Shown: positions 1 to 6,746 of the stretch, piece by piece
How positions within the stretch are numbered: position 1 is the stretch's first letter
Layout: every line of letters begins with the position of its first letter
NCBI GenBank assembly: GCA_913063375.1
Contig: CAJXXR010000025.1
Span: 1-36,553 of the forward strand
Direction of reading: 5' to 3'
DNA: 36,553 nt
From: an uncultured Flavobacteriales bacterium
GTDB taxonomy: Bacteria > Bacteroidota > Bacteroidia > Flavobacteriales > CAJXXR01
The notes under the pieces: generated by a model
Told to the model about the DNA's origin: nothing
Databases searched by the model: none
Seen by the model: the letters and a program-made list of their open reading frames with translations, nothing else
Position numbers and translations under genes: made by a program

Positions 1-693
1 CAAATTGATGAGGTATATCATACCATTTTATTATATGGAGAATGGGTGATTACTATCTTTTTTACGGTAGAATATATTGCGCGCGTCATTACCGTAAAAA
101 AACCTTCAAAGTATATTTTTAGTTTTTATGGGATCATTGATTTTCTATCCACCATCCCTTTATACTTGTCCTTTTTTATAGTAGGCTCTCAAACTTTAGT
201 CACAGTAAGAGCTTTACGTCTGTTAAGAGTATTTAGAATTTTAAAAGTAACGAGGTATATTGGAGAGTCCAATAAATTGGTCAATGCGTTGAAGCAAAGC
301 CGAGCAAAGATTTTTATTTTCTTATTTGCTGTTTTAATTATTGCAATCATTTCTGGATCCTTAATGTATTTAATAGAAGGAGAAGAAAGTGGATTTAGAA
401 ATATCCCGGTTAGTGTTTATTGGAGTATTGTTACCTTAACTACCGTAGGATATGGGGATCTTGCTCCTATTACTCCCGTCGGTCAACTAATTGCTTCTAT
501 TATAATGATTTTAGGGTATGGTATAATCGCAGTTCCTACGGGAATAGTAAGTGCGGAATATACTAGAAGTGTAGATACGGTACACTTGAATACCCAAGCA
601 TGTAATAATTGTAATGAATTGGAGCATAGTGATAATGCTGCTTATTGTCATAATTGCGGTGAATCGTTGGATTCAGAAGATCTTGACCAATAA
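1..693 (+). CDS. Voltage-gated-type potassium channel with C-terminal zinc ribbon, 5' partial
   Basis: The reading frame is open from base 1, so the gene begins upstream of the window; the GTG at 46 lies inside a membrane segment and is not the start. The visible part covers the end of S2 (WVITIFFTVEYIARV), S3, an arginine-rich S4 (RALRLLRVFRILKVTRY), S5, the pore helix with selectivity filter TTVGYGD, and S6 ending in a GIVSAEY segment. This is the six-helix Kv-type ion transport fold; it should be a tetrameric inner-membrane K+ channel. After S6 comes a short cytoplasmic tail with two CxxC knuckles (CNNC and CHNC), a rubredoxin-like zinc ribbon that may bind Zn2+. Function as a K+ channel is well supported by the filter; the role of the ribbon is unknown. 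No neighbour suggests a pathway. Confidence 0.9.
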   Translation, partial: QIDEVYHTILLYGEWVITIFFTVEYIARVITVKKPSKYIFSFYGIIDFLSTIPLYLSFFIVGSQTLVTVRALRLLRVFRILKVTRYIGESNKLVNALKQSRAKIFIFLFAVLIIAIISGSLMYLIEGEESGFRNIPVSVYWSIVTLTTVGYGDLAPITPVGQLIASIIMILGYGIIAVPTGIVSAEYTRSVDTVHLNTQACNNCNELEHSDNAAYCHNCGESLDSEDLDQ

Positions 694-762
694 TTGCCTT
701 ATTAAATTTTTCTGTTTTGTATAGTTGGTTCTACAGCTAAATGTAAAACTGCCTTCACTAGC

Positions 763-778
763 GCGAGCATGCTGCTCG
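763..778. repeat. Intergenic palindrome, copy 1
   Basis: GCGAGCATGCTGCTCG; within it CGAGCA and TGCTCG are perfect inverted arms around TGC. An identical 16-base copy lies at 4053-4068. It sits between the K+ channel and a convergent exported-protein gene. It could form a small hairpin, but no T-tract follows, so it is not a standard terminator. Confidence 0.6.
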
Positions 779-808
779 ATGTTGAACACCATTAATATAC
801 AGGACGGT

Positions 809-1390
809 TTAATTCCGCATAGGAACCACAAGGCCAATTTTAAAACTGGCGTATGGCCTTTCTAAGTTCATGTTTAGAAAGGGGCCAATCATGAAGCCTA
901 AATGTTTTCCTATTTTTTGAAAAGACAAATCTATTGTCATTCCTGGTGTCATTCCATTTTCACGTATTTCATCATATGAAAAGGAAAGGAATCCTCCGGT
1001 AGATTTATAATCAATTACCTTGTCGTAGTAAACAAGCCCTAATCCTACTTTAAGGTTCACATGATGCTTATTATTGTTAGGATTGGTGCTTAACTTTCCC
1101 CATGTAAACATATAGCTTGTGTATTGGTCATCTAGAGAAAGAAATCCTAGATCCATTCCCGGTGCTGGTTTTTTTGACTCTAATGCAGAAGTGTGTATTT
1201 CAATCCCAAAGAAAGTTTTCGGTTTAAAAAAATAATCAACAGATGTAAACACTCCGACATTATTGGCAATTGAAAAACCAGTCTGAGCTTTAAGTTTAAG
1301 TTCAGGCATTTCAGGTGTATTTGTAGTTTCTACAGATTGAGAATAGCCAAAAGCGGTGAATAATAGGAATATGATTAGTAAATATTTCAT
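809..1390 (-). CDS. Exported protein of unknown function, probably small outer-membrane beta-barrel
   Basis: 193 residues starting with a clear signal peptide (MKYLLIIFLLFTAFGYSQS, likely cut after about residue 18). The mature part alternates polar and hydrophobic residues in short stretches (for example VNLKVGLGLVYYDKV, FMIGPFLNMNLE) and ends with a strand-like segment FKIGLVVPMRN, the general look of small Bacteroidota outer-membrane beta-barrels. No catalytic motif is recognised. The start codon lies 38 bases from a 28-base sequence that is repeated at exactly the same distance upstream of the gene at 2347-3282, so the two may share a promoter type. Not assigned to a named family; barrel assignment is inference. 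Confidence 0.65.
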   Translation of the reverse strand: MKYLLIIFLLFTAFGYSQSVETTNTPEMPELKLKAQTGFSIANNVGVFTSVDYFFKPKTFFGIEIHTSALESKKPAPGMDLGFLSLDDQYTSYMFTWGKLSTNPNNNKHHVNLKVGLGLVYYDKVIDYKSTGGFLSFSYDEIRENGMTPGMTIDLSFQKIGKHLGFMIGPFLNMNLERPYASFKIGLVVPMRN

Positions 1391-1410
1391 TGAAAGTAAT
1401 TATAATATTA

Positions 1411-1459
1411 AATGTGCAATGTAGGTCTATTGGACTATAGAACCAATTTAAAGAATCTT
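1411..1459 (-). promoter_or_regulatory. Duplicated upstream segment with ATTGG...CCAAT inverted repeat, copy 1
   Basis: Bases 1429-1456 (core ATTGGACTATAGAACCAAT plus TTAAAGAAT) are identical to 3321-3348, and the flanking AATGTG..CAATGTAG is also shared. Each copy begins 39 bases upstream of the first base of a minus-strand gene (ATG at 1390 and at 3282). The core has inverted arms ATTGG/CCAAT. Conserved position suggests a promoter or operator for the minus-strand genes, but a spread repeat element is also possible. Confidence 0.5.
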
Positions 1460-1540
1460 TGATCTCGTGGCTCTTCGCCTTTATAAATTCTTAGCTAATT
1501 TTTTTTCGTATATTTAGTTATCAAATAAAAGCTTCAAAAT

Positions 1541-2167
1541 ATGAAAAAATTATCTCTACTCTTTATAGCGCTTTGCGCTACTATTTCTTTACAAGCCAAT
1601 GTCTCAGAACCGTACTACTCTTCAGTCACCGTAGACTCAGTAGTAATTATCTGTGAGATGACTATTGATGGCGTTGAAATACCTGATTTCGATCAATATG
1701 ATTCTCTTTACACGGTAGCATTGCCTTATGGGACCTCCGTACTTCCTTTAGTTGGTTTTGTTGAATGTGATTCAATGGTTAGTGGTTGGACAGCAGAATA
1801 TCTGAGTGGTGATACCGTTGCGCCAGGAATTACAACCTATTGGGCAACAGGACCTGGGGTAGTATTTGGACCATATACAATTACCTGGACTATAGATGAT
1901 CCATTAAGTTTAGCTGAAATGGATAATAATACAATTGTATTATCCCCAAATCCTGCGAATGGAATTGTAAATATTTATCTGAATAAATCTAGTTCTTCAA
2001 GTATTTACTTGATGGATTTATCCGGTAGGCAAATGCAAACTATAGAGACGGAAAAGGGACAAGATCATTATCAAATGATACTGTCAGATTATGCTTCAGG
2101 AATCTATTTTATAAAGGTGGTTCAAGATGGTAATTTAATTCAAAATGAGAAGTTGGTCATTGAATAA
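1541..2167 (+). CDS. Small secreted T9SS cargo protein, paralogue 1
   Basis: 208 residues. A signal peptide (MKKLSLLFIALCATISLQA) is followed by a roughly 105-residue mature domain with three cysteines and a TWTIDDPLSL segment. A C-terminal Por secretion sorting domain (type A) runs from about residue 132, beginning LSPNPANG and containing SIYLMDLSGR and YASGIYFIKV. Proteins of this kind are exported by Sec and then by the type IX system, which removes the sorting domain. The gene at 4149-4778 is a close paralogue: the first 19 residues are identical and the sorting domains are nearly so, while the N-terminal mature segment differs. The mature part matches no family I recognise. A strong hairpin terminator follows at 2198-2243. 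Confidence 0.85.
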   Translation: MKKLSLLFIALCATISLQANVSEPYYSSVTVDSVVIICEMTIDGVEIPDFDQYDSLYTVALPYGTSVLPLVGFVECDSMVSGWTAEYLSGDTVAPGITTYWATGPGVVFGPYTITWTIDDPLSLAEMDNNTIVLSPNPANGIVNIYLNKSSSSSIYLMDLSGRQMQTIETEKGQDHYQMILSDYASGIYFIKVVQDGNLIQNEKLVIE

Positions 2168-2197
2168 TATATCACCGATGTTTTAACAGAATTAAAG

Positions 2198-2243
2198 AAA
2201 TTAAAACCCCCTTACCATTTCCATGATAAGGGGGTTTTAATTT
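2198..2243. terminator. Bidirectional intrinsic terminator
   Basis: Seventeen-base perfect inverted arms (2198-2214 and 2227-2243) with a C5/G5 core, A-rich on the left and T-rich on the right, so it can end transcription from both sides. It lies just after the T9SS gene ending at 2167, with a converging gene further right. Confidence 0.9.
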
Positions 2244-2244
2244 A

Positions 2245-2279
2245 CCTCTTAGAGTTGCTCAACGAGGACTCTGAGGTAT
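2245..2279. repeat. Intergenic hairpin repeat, copy 1
   Basis: A 35-base element matching 29 of 35 positions with 6699-6733. Both copies can fold: outer arms CCTC-AGAGT / ACTCT-GAGG and an inner CTC...GAG. It ends in CTCTGAGGTAT in both places. Not followed by a T-tract; likely a dispersed palindromic element. Confidence 0.55.
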
Positions 2280-2297
2280 TTATTTAAACGCTCAACA

Positions 2298-2329
2298 GTA
2301 TAAACCAGCTCGTAGAAGAGGCTTTATAC
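2298..2329. repeat. Inverted repeat near the 3' end of a minus-strand gene
   Basis: Perfect arms GTATAAA and TTTATAC around a GC-richer centre containing CTC/GAG. It lies 18 bases past the stop codon of the minus-strand gene 2347-3282 and could stabilise its 3' end; no clear U-tract was seen. Confidence 0.35.
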
Positions 2330-2346
2330 AGTAAGAAATGGACTGT

Positions 2347-3282
2347 TTATATTCTGCTAAAAGTACTAATTGCAGACTTTAACTTTTTGATTTTCTTTTT
2401 CTCAAAGGTTTGTCCCATGAACAGATAGTTTATTTGGTCCCCAAATAAAATAACATGATATACGCGACTCAATTCTTCATTATTAAGGCATTTTGCAAAA
2501 ATTTCATAGCCCGGAATTCCGTCAATCATTATTTCATTAATGGATTCAATTTCTTCTAGACCCAATGGGTAATTTTTGAAGTTTTTCAATGCGAAGCCTT
2601 TTTTATCTTCTACTGGCAACTTTGAAACCGACTTGGTAACTATAAGGGTCGTTTTGTCTTCAGATGCTGTAGGTTCTTTCCCGTCTGTGGTGTAAGTCAT
2701 TGAGAATCCAGACATCATGCTATTGGCGAATTGCAGATTTGCTGCAGATACATCTAGCGTATAGCCTATATTATCGAAGGGGTTAATTTCCTTTTCAGCA
2801 TCATATACAATTGCTAATAGTGTTGTTTTGATGGTCTCAATTTCTGCCTTGTTCAGATTATTGCAGACCCCTTGAATCATTATACTTTCAGTCTCGTTTC
2901 CAAGGATAAGTAACTTTTTGCTATACATAGAACCGCTAATGCTTTGTTGTGCATTGATAAGTATAGCAGGTAGGCCATTTATAATATATTCCTCTTTGGA
3001 TAAAAATTCGATTCCTTTACTTATCAAATTTTCTCTGTTAAATGCCGGAGCAATTTTTGAGTAAGGAGCCGGTAAATCAATAAAAACAATAGAGGAGCCA
3101 GTTGCTAAATTTTGAAAACCAGAAATTAATGTTGATTTTGTATATCCTGCGGGTGGGATCAGGCTAACTTTTGAGCTAGGAATATTGACATGGGCATCCG
3201 TGATGGTATTTTCAATTTTTTCTTGTCCAAAAACAGCTGAGAAAGAAACCAAACAAATGGCAATTAGGAATATTTTTTTCAT
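2347..3282 (-). CDS. Exported protein of unknown function
   Basis: 311 residues with a signal peptide (MKKIFLIAICLVSFSAVFG, then Q). The mature chain has a repeated theme of short hydrophobic strands and amphipathic helices (VSLIPPAGYTKS, KKLLILGNETESIMIQGVCN, YHVILFGDQINYLFMGQ). That gives two similar alpha/beta halves, loosely like PsbP/DcrB-type lipoprotein folds; this resemblance is an impression only. It contains no lipobox, so it is probably periplasmic or surface-associated. Its upstream region carries the same conserved 28-base segment as the gene at 809-1390, at the same distance from the start codon. No partner gene is evident. Confidence 0.7.
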   Translation of the reverse strand: MKKIFLIAICLVSFSAVFGQEKIENTITDAHVNIPSSKVSLIPPAGYTKSTLISGFQNLATGSSIVFIDLPAPYSKIAPAFNRENLISKGIEFLSKEEYIINGLPAILINAQQSISGSMYSKKLLILGNETESIMIQGVCNNLNKAEIETIKTTLLAIVYDAEKEINPFDNIGYTLDVSAANLQFANSMMSGFSMTYTTDGKEPTASEDKTTLIVTKSVSKLPVEDKKGFALKNFKNYPLGLEEIESINEIMIDGIPGYEIFAKCLNNEELSRVYHVILFGDQINYLFMGQTFEKKKIKKLKSAISTFSRI

Positions 3283-3299
3283 TGGTTGAGGTTTGAATT

Positions 3300-3352
3300 A
3301 ATGTGCCGCAATGTAGAAAAATTGGACTATAGAACCAATTTAAAGAATGTTC
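3300..3352 (-). promoter_or_regulatory. Duplicated upstream segment, copy 2
   Basis: Bases 3321-3348 repeat 1429-1456 exactly, 39 bases upstream of the minus-strand ATG at 3282, with matching flanks AATGTGC and CAATGTAG. The constant spacing to two unrelated start codons supports a promoter or regulator-binding role. The rest of 3353-3466 contains only AT-rich sequence and a TAATTTTG box (3416-3423) that could be the -7 element of the rightward gene at 3467. Confidence 0.5.
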
Positions 3353-3466
3353 TTCTCGAGGCAGTGGGAACTAGGAATAATTTATTTATAAGCAACTGTG
3401 TATTGTTGAGTTGTGTAATTTTGCAATTGATCAAATGCTATAAAGGATTAAACAATATAATATTTA

Positions 3467-4030
3467 ATGAAAAGAATCTTATTAGTTTTAACATTCATAG
3501 GATTGACTGTACAGTCAAAATCTCAAACAGTAAGCGTCGAACAATCAACTTTTGGAATTGAAACTGGATTTTTGGGAATTTGGGGGCATAATGAATACAA
3601 GTTATCCAACCAAATTGCCTTGAGGGCTGAACTAGGCTTCGATTTTGGAATTGGGGCACCTAGCCATTATAATGAAACTATATTTTATTCATTGCCAGTG
3701 ATAACACTTGATCCAAGATGGTATTATAATCTTGATAAAAGGGATCGTAAATCAAAAAGAATAGAGGGGAATAGTGGGAATTTTGTTTCTATAAAAACAA
3801 GTTATCATCCAGACTGGTTTGTAATTTCCAGCCTTGATAATGTTGAAGTAATACCCGACATTTCAATTGTACCAACTTGGGGAATTAGAAGACAAAGTGG
3901 TAATCATTTTATCTACGAATCTGGAATAGGGGTTGGTTATAGGCATGTTATCGAGGAAGATACTGGCAGTTTTAGACATGAAAGTAAAGTACTTTTAAAT
4001 CTACATTTGCGCATAGGATATAGAATATAA
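3467..4030 (+). CDS. Exported protein, probable small outer-membrane beta-barrel
   Basis: 187 residues starting with a signal peptide (MKRILLVLTFIGLTVQSKSQ). The mature part begins VSVEQSTFGIETGFLGIWGHNEYKL and continues with alternating hydrophobic strands and turns (IALRAELGFDFGIG, FIYESGIGVGYRHV). It ends in a strand LLNLHLRIGYRI with aromatic and hydrophobic alternation, as in barrel proteins of this phylum. The segment PVITLDPRWYYNLDKRDRKS, a loop after a strand pair, is typical of small porin-like proteins. Function unknown; barrel topology is inferred. It lies between the two T9SS cargo paralogues on the same strand. Confidence 0.65.
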   Translation: MKRILLVLTFIGLTVQSKSQTVSVEQSTFGIETGFLGIWGHNEYKLSNQIALRAELGFDFGIGAPSHYNETIFYSLPVITLDPRWYYNLDKRDRKSKRIEGNSGNFVSIKTSYHPDWFVISSLDNVEVIPDISIVPTWGIRRQSGNHFIYESGIGVGYRHVIEEDTGSFRHESKVLLNLHLRIGYRI

Positions 4031-4052
4031 AAAAAGTTTAAACAATGCTGCC

Positions 4053-4068
4053 GCGAGCATGCTGCTCG
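4053..4068. repeat. Intergenic palindrome, copy 2
   Basis: Identical to 763-778 (GCGAGCATGCTGCTCG). It is followed by CTCGTGGCTC, overlapping its last three bases, a 10-base string also found at 1464-1473 upstream of the other T9SS cargo gene, so upstream DNA was probably duplicated together with the cargo gene. Confidence 0.6.
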
Positions 4069-4148
4069 TGGCTCAACGCAATGGTAAGTTCTATATTCAT
4101 ACCTTAATGTTTTTTCCTTACATTAGTTAATAATAAAATCTTCAAAAC

Positions 4149-4778
4149 ATGAAAAAATTATCTCTACTTTTTATCGCGCTTTGCGCTACTATTTCTTTAC
4201 AAGCCAATGTTTCAGAATCTATTTCTTCCACAGGACTGTCTGATACAATAATAACTACTTGTGGAATGACTATTGATGGTGTTGAAGTACCAGATTTCTA
4301 TCAATATGATTCTCTTTACACGGTTGCATTGCCTTATGGGACTACTGAATTGCCTTTGGTGGAATTTATACCTTGTGATTCTTCTTTTGCTATAAGTGGG
4401 GAATCATTATTATACAGTGGAGATACTACCGCACCGGGAATTTCTACATATTTTGCTTACGGGGGTGGAGTAATTTATGGACCCTATATCATCACTTGGA
4501 CTATAGACGATCCATTAAGTTTAACTGAATCGCAGAATAATACAATTGAATTATCCCCAAATCCTGCGAATGGATCAGTAAATATTTTTCTGAATAATTC
4601 CAGCTCGTCTAGTATTTCCTTGGTGGATTTATCTGGGAGGGTAGTGCAGGCTATTGAAACGGAAGAGGGACAAGATCAGTATCAAATGAGTCTGCTGGAC
4701 TATGCTTCAGGGGTCTATTTTGTACAAGTGATTCAAGATGGTAGGTTAATTCAAAATGAAAAGTTATTGATTGAATAA
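4149..4778 (+). CDS. Small secreted T9SS cargo protein, paralogue 2
   Basis: 209 residues, paralogous to the protein at 1541-2167. The first 22 residues (signal peptide) are the same, with only a few silent base changes. The mature segment shares MTIDGVE, QYDSLYTVALPYGT and TWTIDDPLSL but differs elsewhere, for example around CDSSFAISGES. The C-terminal type A sorting domain starts near residue 133 at LSPNPANG and ends NEKLLIE. Secretion by Sec plus the type IX system is expected. The mature domain is unrecognised. A terminator with the same design as that of paralogue 1 follows at 4809-4852. This looks like a recent duplication in which the exported part has diverged faster than the transport signals. 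Confidence 0.85.
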   Translation: MKKLSLLFIALCATISLQANVSESISSTGLSDTIITTCGMTIDGVEVPDFYQYDSLYTVALPYGTTELPLVEFIPCDSSFAISGESLLYSGDTTAPGISTYFAYGGGVIYGPYIITWTIDDPLSLTESQNNTIELSPNPANGSVNIFLNNSSSSSISLVDLSGRVVQAIETEEGQDQYQMSLLDYASGVYFVQVIQDGRLIQNEKLLIE

Positions 4779-4808
4779 AATATCACATAACTTAAATCGA
4801 ATTCAAAA

Positions 4809-4852
4809 AAAAAGAAACCCCTTATCATGGAAATGATAAGGGGTTTCTTTTT
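4809..4852. terminator. Bidirectional intrinsic terminator
   Basis: Twenty-base perfect inverted arms (4809-4828 and 4833-4852) around a GGAA tetraloop, with an A5/T5 edge on each side. It separates the rightward T9SS gene from the leftward gene ending at 4886, and can serve both. Confidence 0.92.
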
Positions 4853-4885
4853 AAGCTATATAGGCAGAACTAGCGTAGGTGCTTT

Positions 4886-6364
4886 CTATTCAATGATTAT
4901 TTTTTCCGCAACGACTGTGCCTTGCTGTACCAATTCTACTATGTATAAACCTGGATTTAGGTGGCCAATTTCCAATTCAAGGTGGCTCTGATTTCCAAAT
5001 AAACTTTTTTCCAGAACCATTCTCCCAGAATGATCAATCAATCGGATACTTCCATTATTGTAGTCCAGCGTAGATATATATAGTACATCTTTCGCGGGGT
5101 TTGGATACAGCTCTATGTTTCCTTTTACGTATTCGTTATTGCTCAATATAAAGGGCGTTCCCCATTCGTTGTTGGCCTTTTTATAGTATTTCAATATATA
5201 GTCATGTGCTTCACCAAGATCTGCCGAGCCATATTGCTTATACGGACCTCCACAAGCTTCTATATAATAGTCTAGATCACCATAAAGTGCAACGATAGAT
5301 TGACACCAAGAAGGAGTATACGTCATGGATAGATCGAAGTAATTCATTTGTTCGCCTATATAAAATAGGCTATCGTTGTAGCGTCCTTTTGCCATCCCTT
5401 GGGAAAAAATGTCTTCCGTTCCGAAGTGGAGCTCATCCAACATCAAATAATCGTTCAAATTGTTGGTGTCGGTTTCAGTTGTAGTTGCATAAGAATAATA
5501 GAAAAATGGCTCCATATTGATATAGCGAACGGAGTCGAGAATTTCACTTTTGATAGACTTAGTATAGATGAATTTCTCCTCAGTTGGAAGCCATGTTTTG
5601 TTCGTAATGGTTTCTTCTTTCCGCCTTGGATATTCACTGTATTCAGTTTGTTCAATATGAAATTCATCTCCTACTTCCATATTCCATACCTTGTAGCGGT
5701 TGGTTTGTTCAATTGGATACGTTGGTTTGATTTTTTCCTTATAAACAAAATTTATTTTTCGAAATGGGAAATCAAAAAAGGCGGGAGATTCAATGATTCC
5801 ATGTTGCTTGCTCAAGCGAATCCGCATTGAATTGATATCGTCTGAAATCGAATTTCCTAAATTGTCCAATCGCTCCAATGAAATATATTGTACAGAATCG
5901 CTAAAATCACTTATCACTTCAAAAGTGATGGAGTCTAAAGATGCTTTCAATTGGTCTCCATTTTCATAGTTAAATAGAATCCAATCACTTCCTACAGTAT
6001 CCTGACTATTTATTGTGAACGCTTGCTCCATACGATTGGTACATGTAAAAATACCTAAGCTATCTCTATTTACAGATTTTGCAAACCAATGCCCGTAGTC
6101 CCACAAGATGCAGTCATTTGGAGCTTCCAATGAATCTGTTTCTATGGGGTAGTCAAATGGATATTGATAGTTCAGATTGAAATTTGGCGTATAGGTATAG
6201 CCCAAATAGTAATTTACATTTACTGTAGAATCTATTTTTACTGTTGGGAATTCAAATTCATCACTTGAGTGAATTACGCTGTCAATAGGAAATAGGTCGT
6301 AGTTCTCCTGTGCATTCATAGATAGACAACAAAATGTCAATAGTGAAAATAGATATTGCTTCAT
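4886..6364 (-). CDS. Large secreted T9SS cargo protein
   Basis: 492 residues. Signal peptide MKQYLFSLLTFCCLSMNAQ, then an approximately 395-residue mature region rich in Tyr, Asp and Ser with strand-like segments and no enzyme motif I recognise. Near residues 410-492 lies a type A sorting domain: IELYPNPAKDVLYIS, SIRLIDHSGRMVLEKS, LNPGLYIVELVQQG, ending KIIIE. The protein should reach the cell surface or medium by type IX secretion. The middle contains repeated mentions of motifs such as EDIFSQGMAKGRYNDSLFYIG that look like a lipoprotein-style beta-rich fold. It converges with the small T9SS gene at 4149 across a shared terminator. Function unknown. Confidence 0.82.
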   Translation of the reverse strand: MKQYLFSLLTFCCLSMNAQENYDLFPIDSVIHSSDEFEFPTVKIDSTVNVNYYLGYTYTPNFNLNYQYPFDYPIETDSLEAPNDCILWDYGHWFAKSVNRDSLGIFTCTNRMEQAFTINSQDTVGSDWILFNYENGDQLKASLDSITFEVISDFSDSVQYISLERLDNLGNSISDDINSMRIRLSKQHGIIESPAFFDFPFRKINFVYKEKIKPTYPIEQTNRYKVWNMEVGDEFHIEQTEYSEYPRRKEETITNKTWLPTEEKFIYTKSIKSEILDSVRYINMEPFFYYSYATTTETDTNNLNDYLMLDELHFGTEDIFSQGMAKGRYNDSLFYIGEQMNYFDLSMTYTPSWCQSIVALYGDLDYYIEACGGPYKQYGSADLGEAHDYILKYYKKANNEWGTPFILSNNEYVKGNIELYPNPAKDVLYISTLDYNNGSIRLIDHSGRMVLEKSLFGNQSHLELEIGHLNPGLYIVELVQQGTVVAEKIIIE

Positions 6365-6434
6365 TTTCTTTAGGATTAAATTGGTAAGCAGACTGCTTTC
6401 CCTTTTACAAGAGATTAGTAGGGTTTAGGACATT

Positions 6435-6662
6435 TTAAATAATCTTATTCACTAAGTGAACTAGGAAGTACACTAAATAATAAACAATTGAATAGCAGGC
6501 TACAATGATTAAAGAGCATAGTATACTTTTGAAAAATGTATCCATATCTGCTGGAGCATCTCCAACACCCTTAGCTGCCTCCAATATGTTATTTATTAGC
6601 CGATAGGTAATCACGAATAATATACCTCCAGACCAAAAAAAACCTCTTTCTCTTTTAGTCAT
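6435..6662 (-). CDS. Small membrane protein of unknown function
   Basis: 75 residues with a basic N-terminus (MTKRERGFF), a first hydrophobic segment (about residues 9-27), a polar loop containing GVGDAPADMDTF, and a second long hydrophobic segment (about 46-73, ILCSLIIVACYSIVYYLVYF). Two-helix inner-membrane topology is likely. No family is recognised. It stands alone between a T9SS cargo gene and the signalling operon. It is a plausible gene because of its good start, basic leader and composition, but it is short. Confidence 0.55.
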   Translation of the reverse strand: MTKRERGFFWSGGILFVITYRLINNILEAAKGVGDAPADMDTFFKSILCSLIIVACYSIVYYLVYFLVHLVNKII

Positions 6663-6698
6663 AGTTTATTTCTCCATGGTTTTTTTCCCAATGTTTAG

Positions 6699-6733
6699 CC
6701 CCTAAGAGTCACTCAAAGAGGGCTCTGAGGTAT
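6699..6733. repeat. Intergenic hairpin repeat, copy 2
   Basis: Matches 2245-2279 at 29 of 35 positions. The arms CCT-A-AGAG / CTCTGAGG and the inner CTC...GAG are kept although bases have changed. It lies just downstream of the stop codon of the kinase gene ending at 6747. Confidence 0.55.
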
Positions 6734-6746
6734 AGTAATCAATCTT

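Noticed and set aside
3286..3561. Open frame of 91 codons upstream of and overlapping the exported-protein gene at 3467
   Set aside because: It runs through the duplicated promoter-like segment and overlaps a gene with a good signal peptide in another frame.
5399..5830. Long open frame opposite the T9SS cargo gene
   Set aside because: Antisense shadow of a coding sequence with signal peptide and sorting domain; no independent support.
763..6733. CRISPR or integron attC reading of the intergenic palindromes
   Set aside because: Only two copies per family, irregular spacing of kilobases, no spacers, no integrase or Cas gene.
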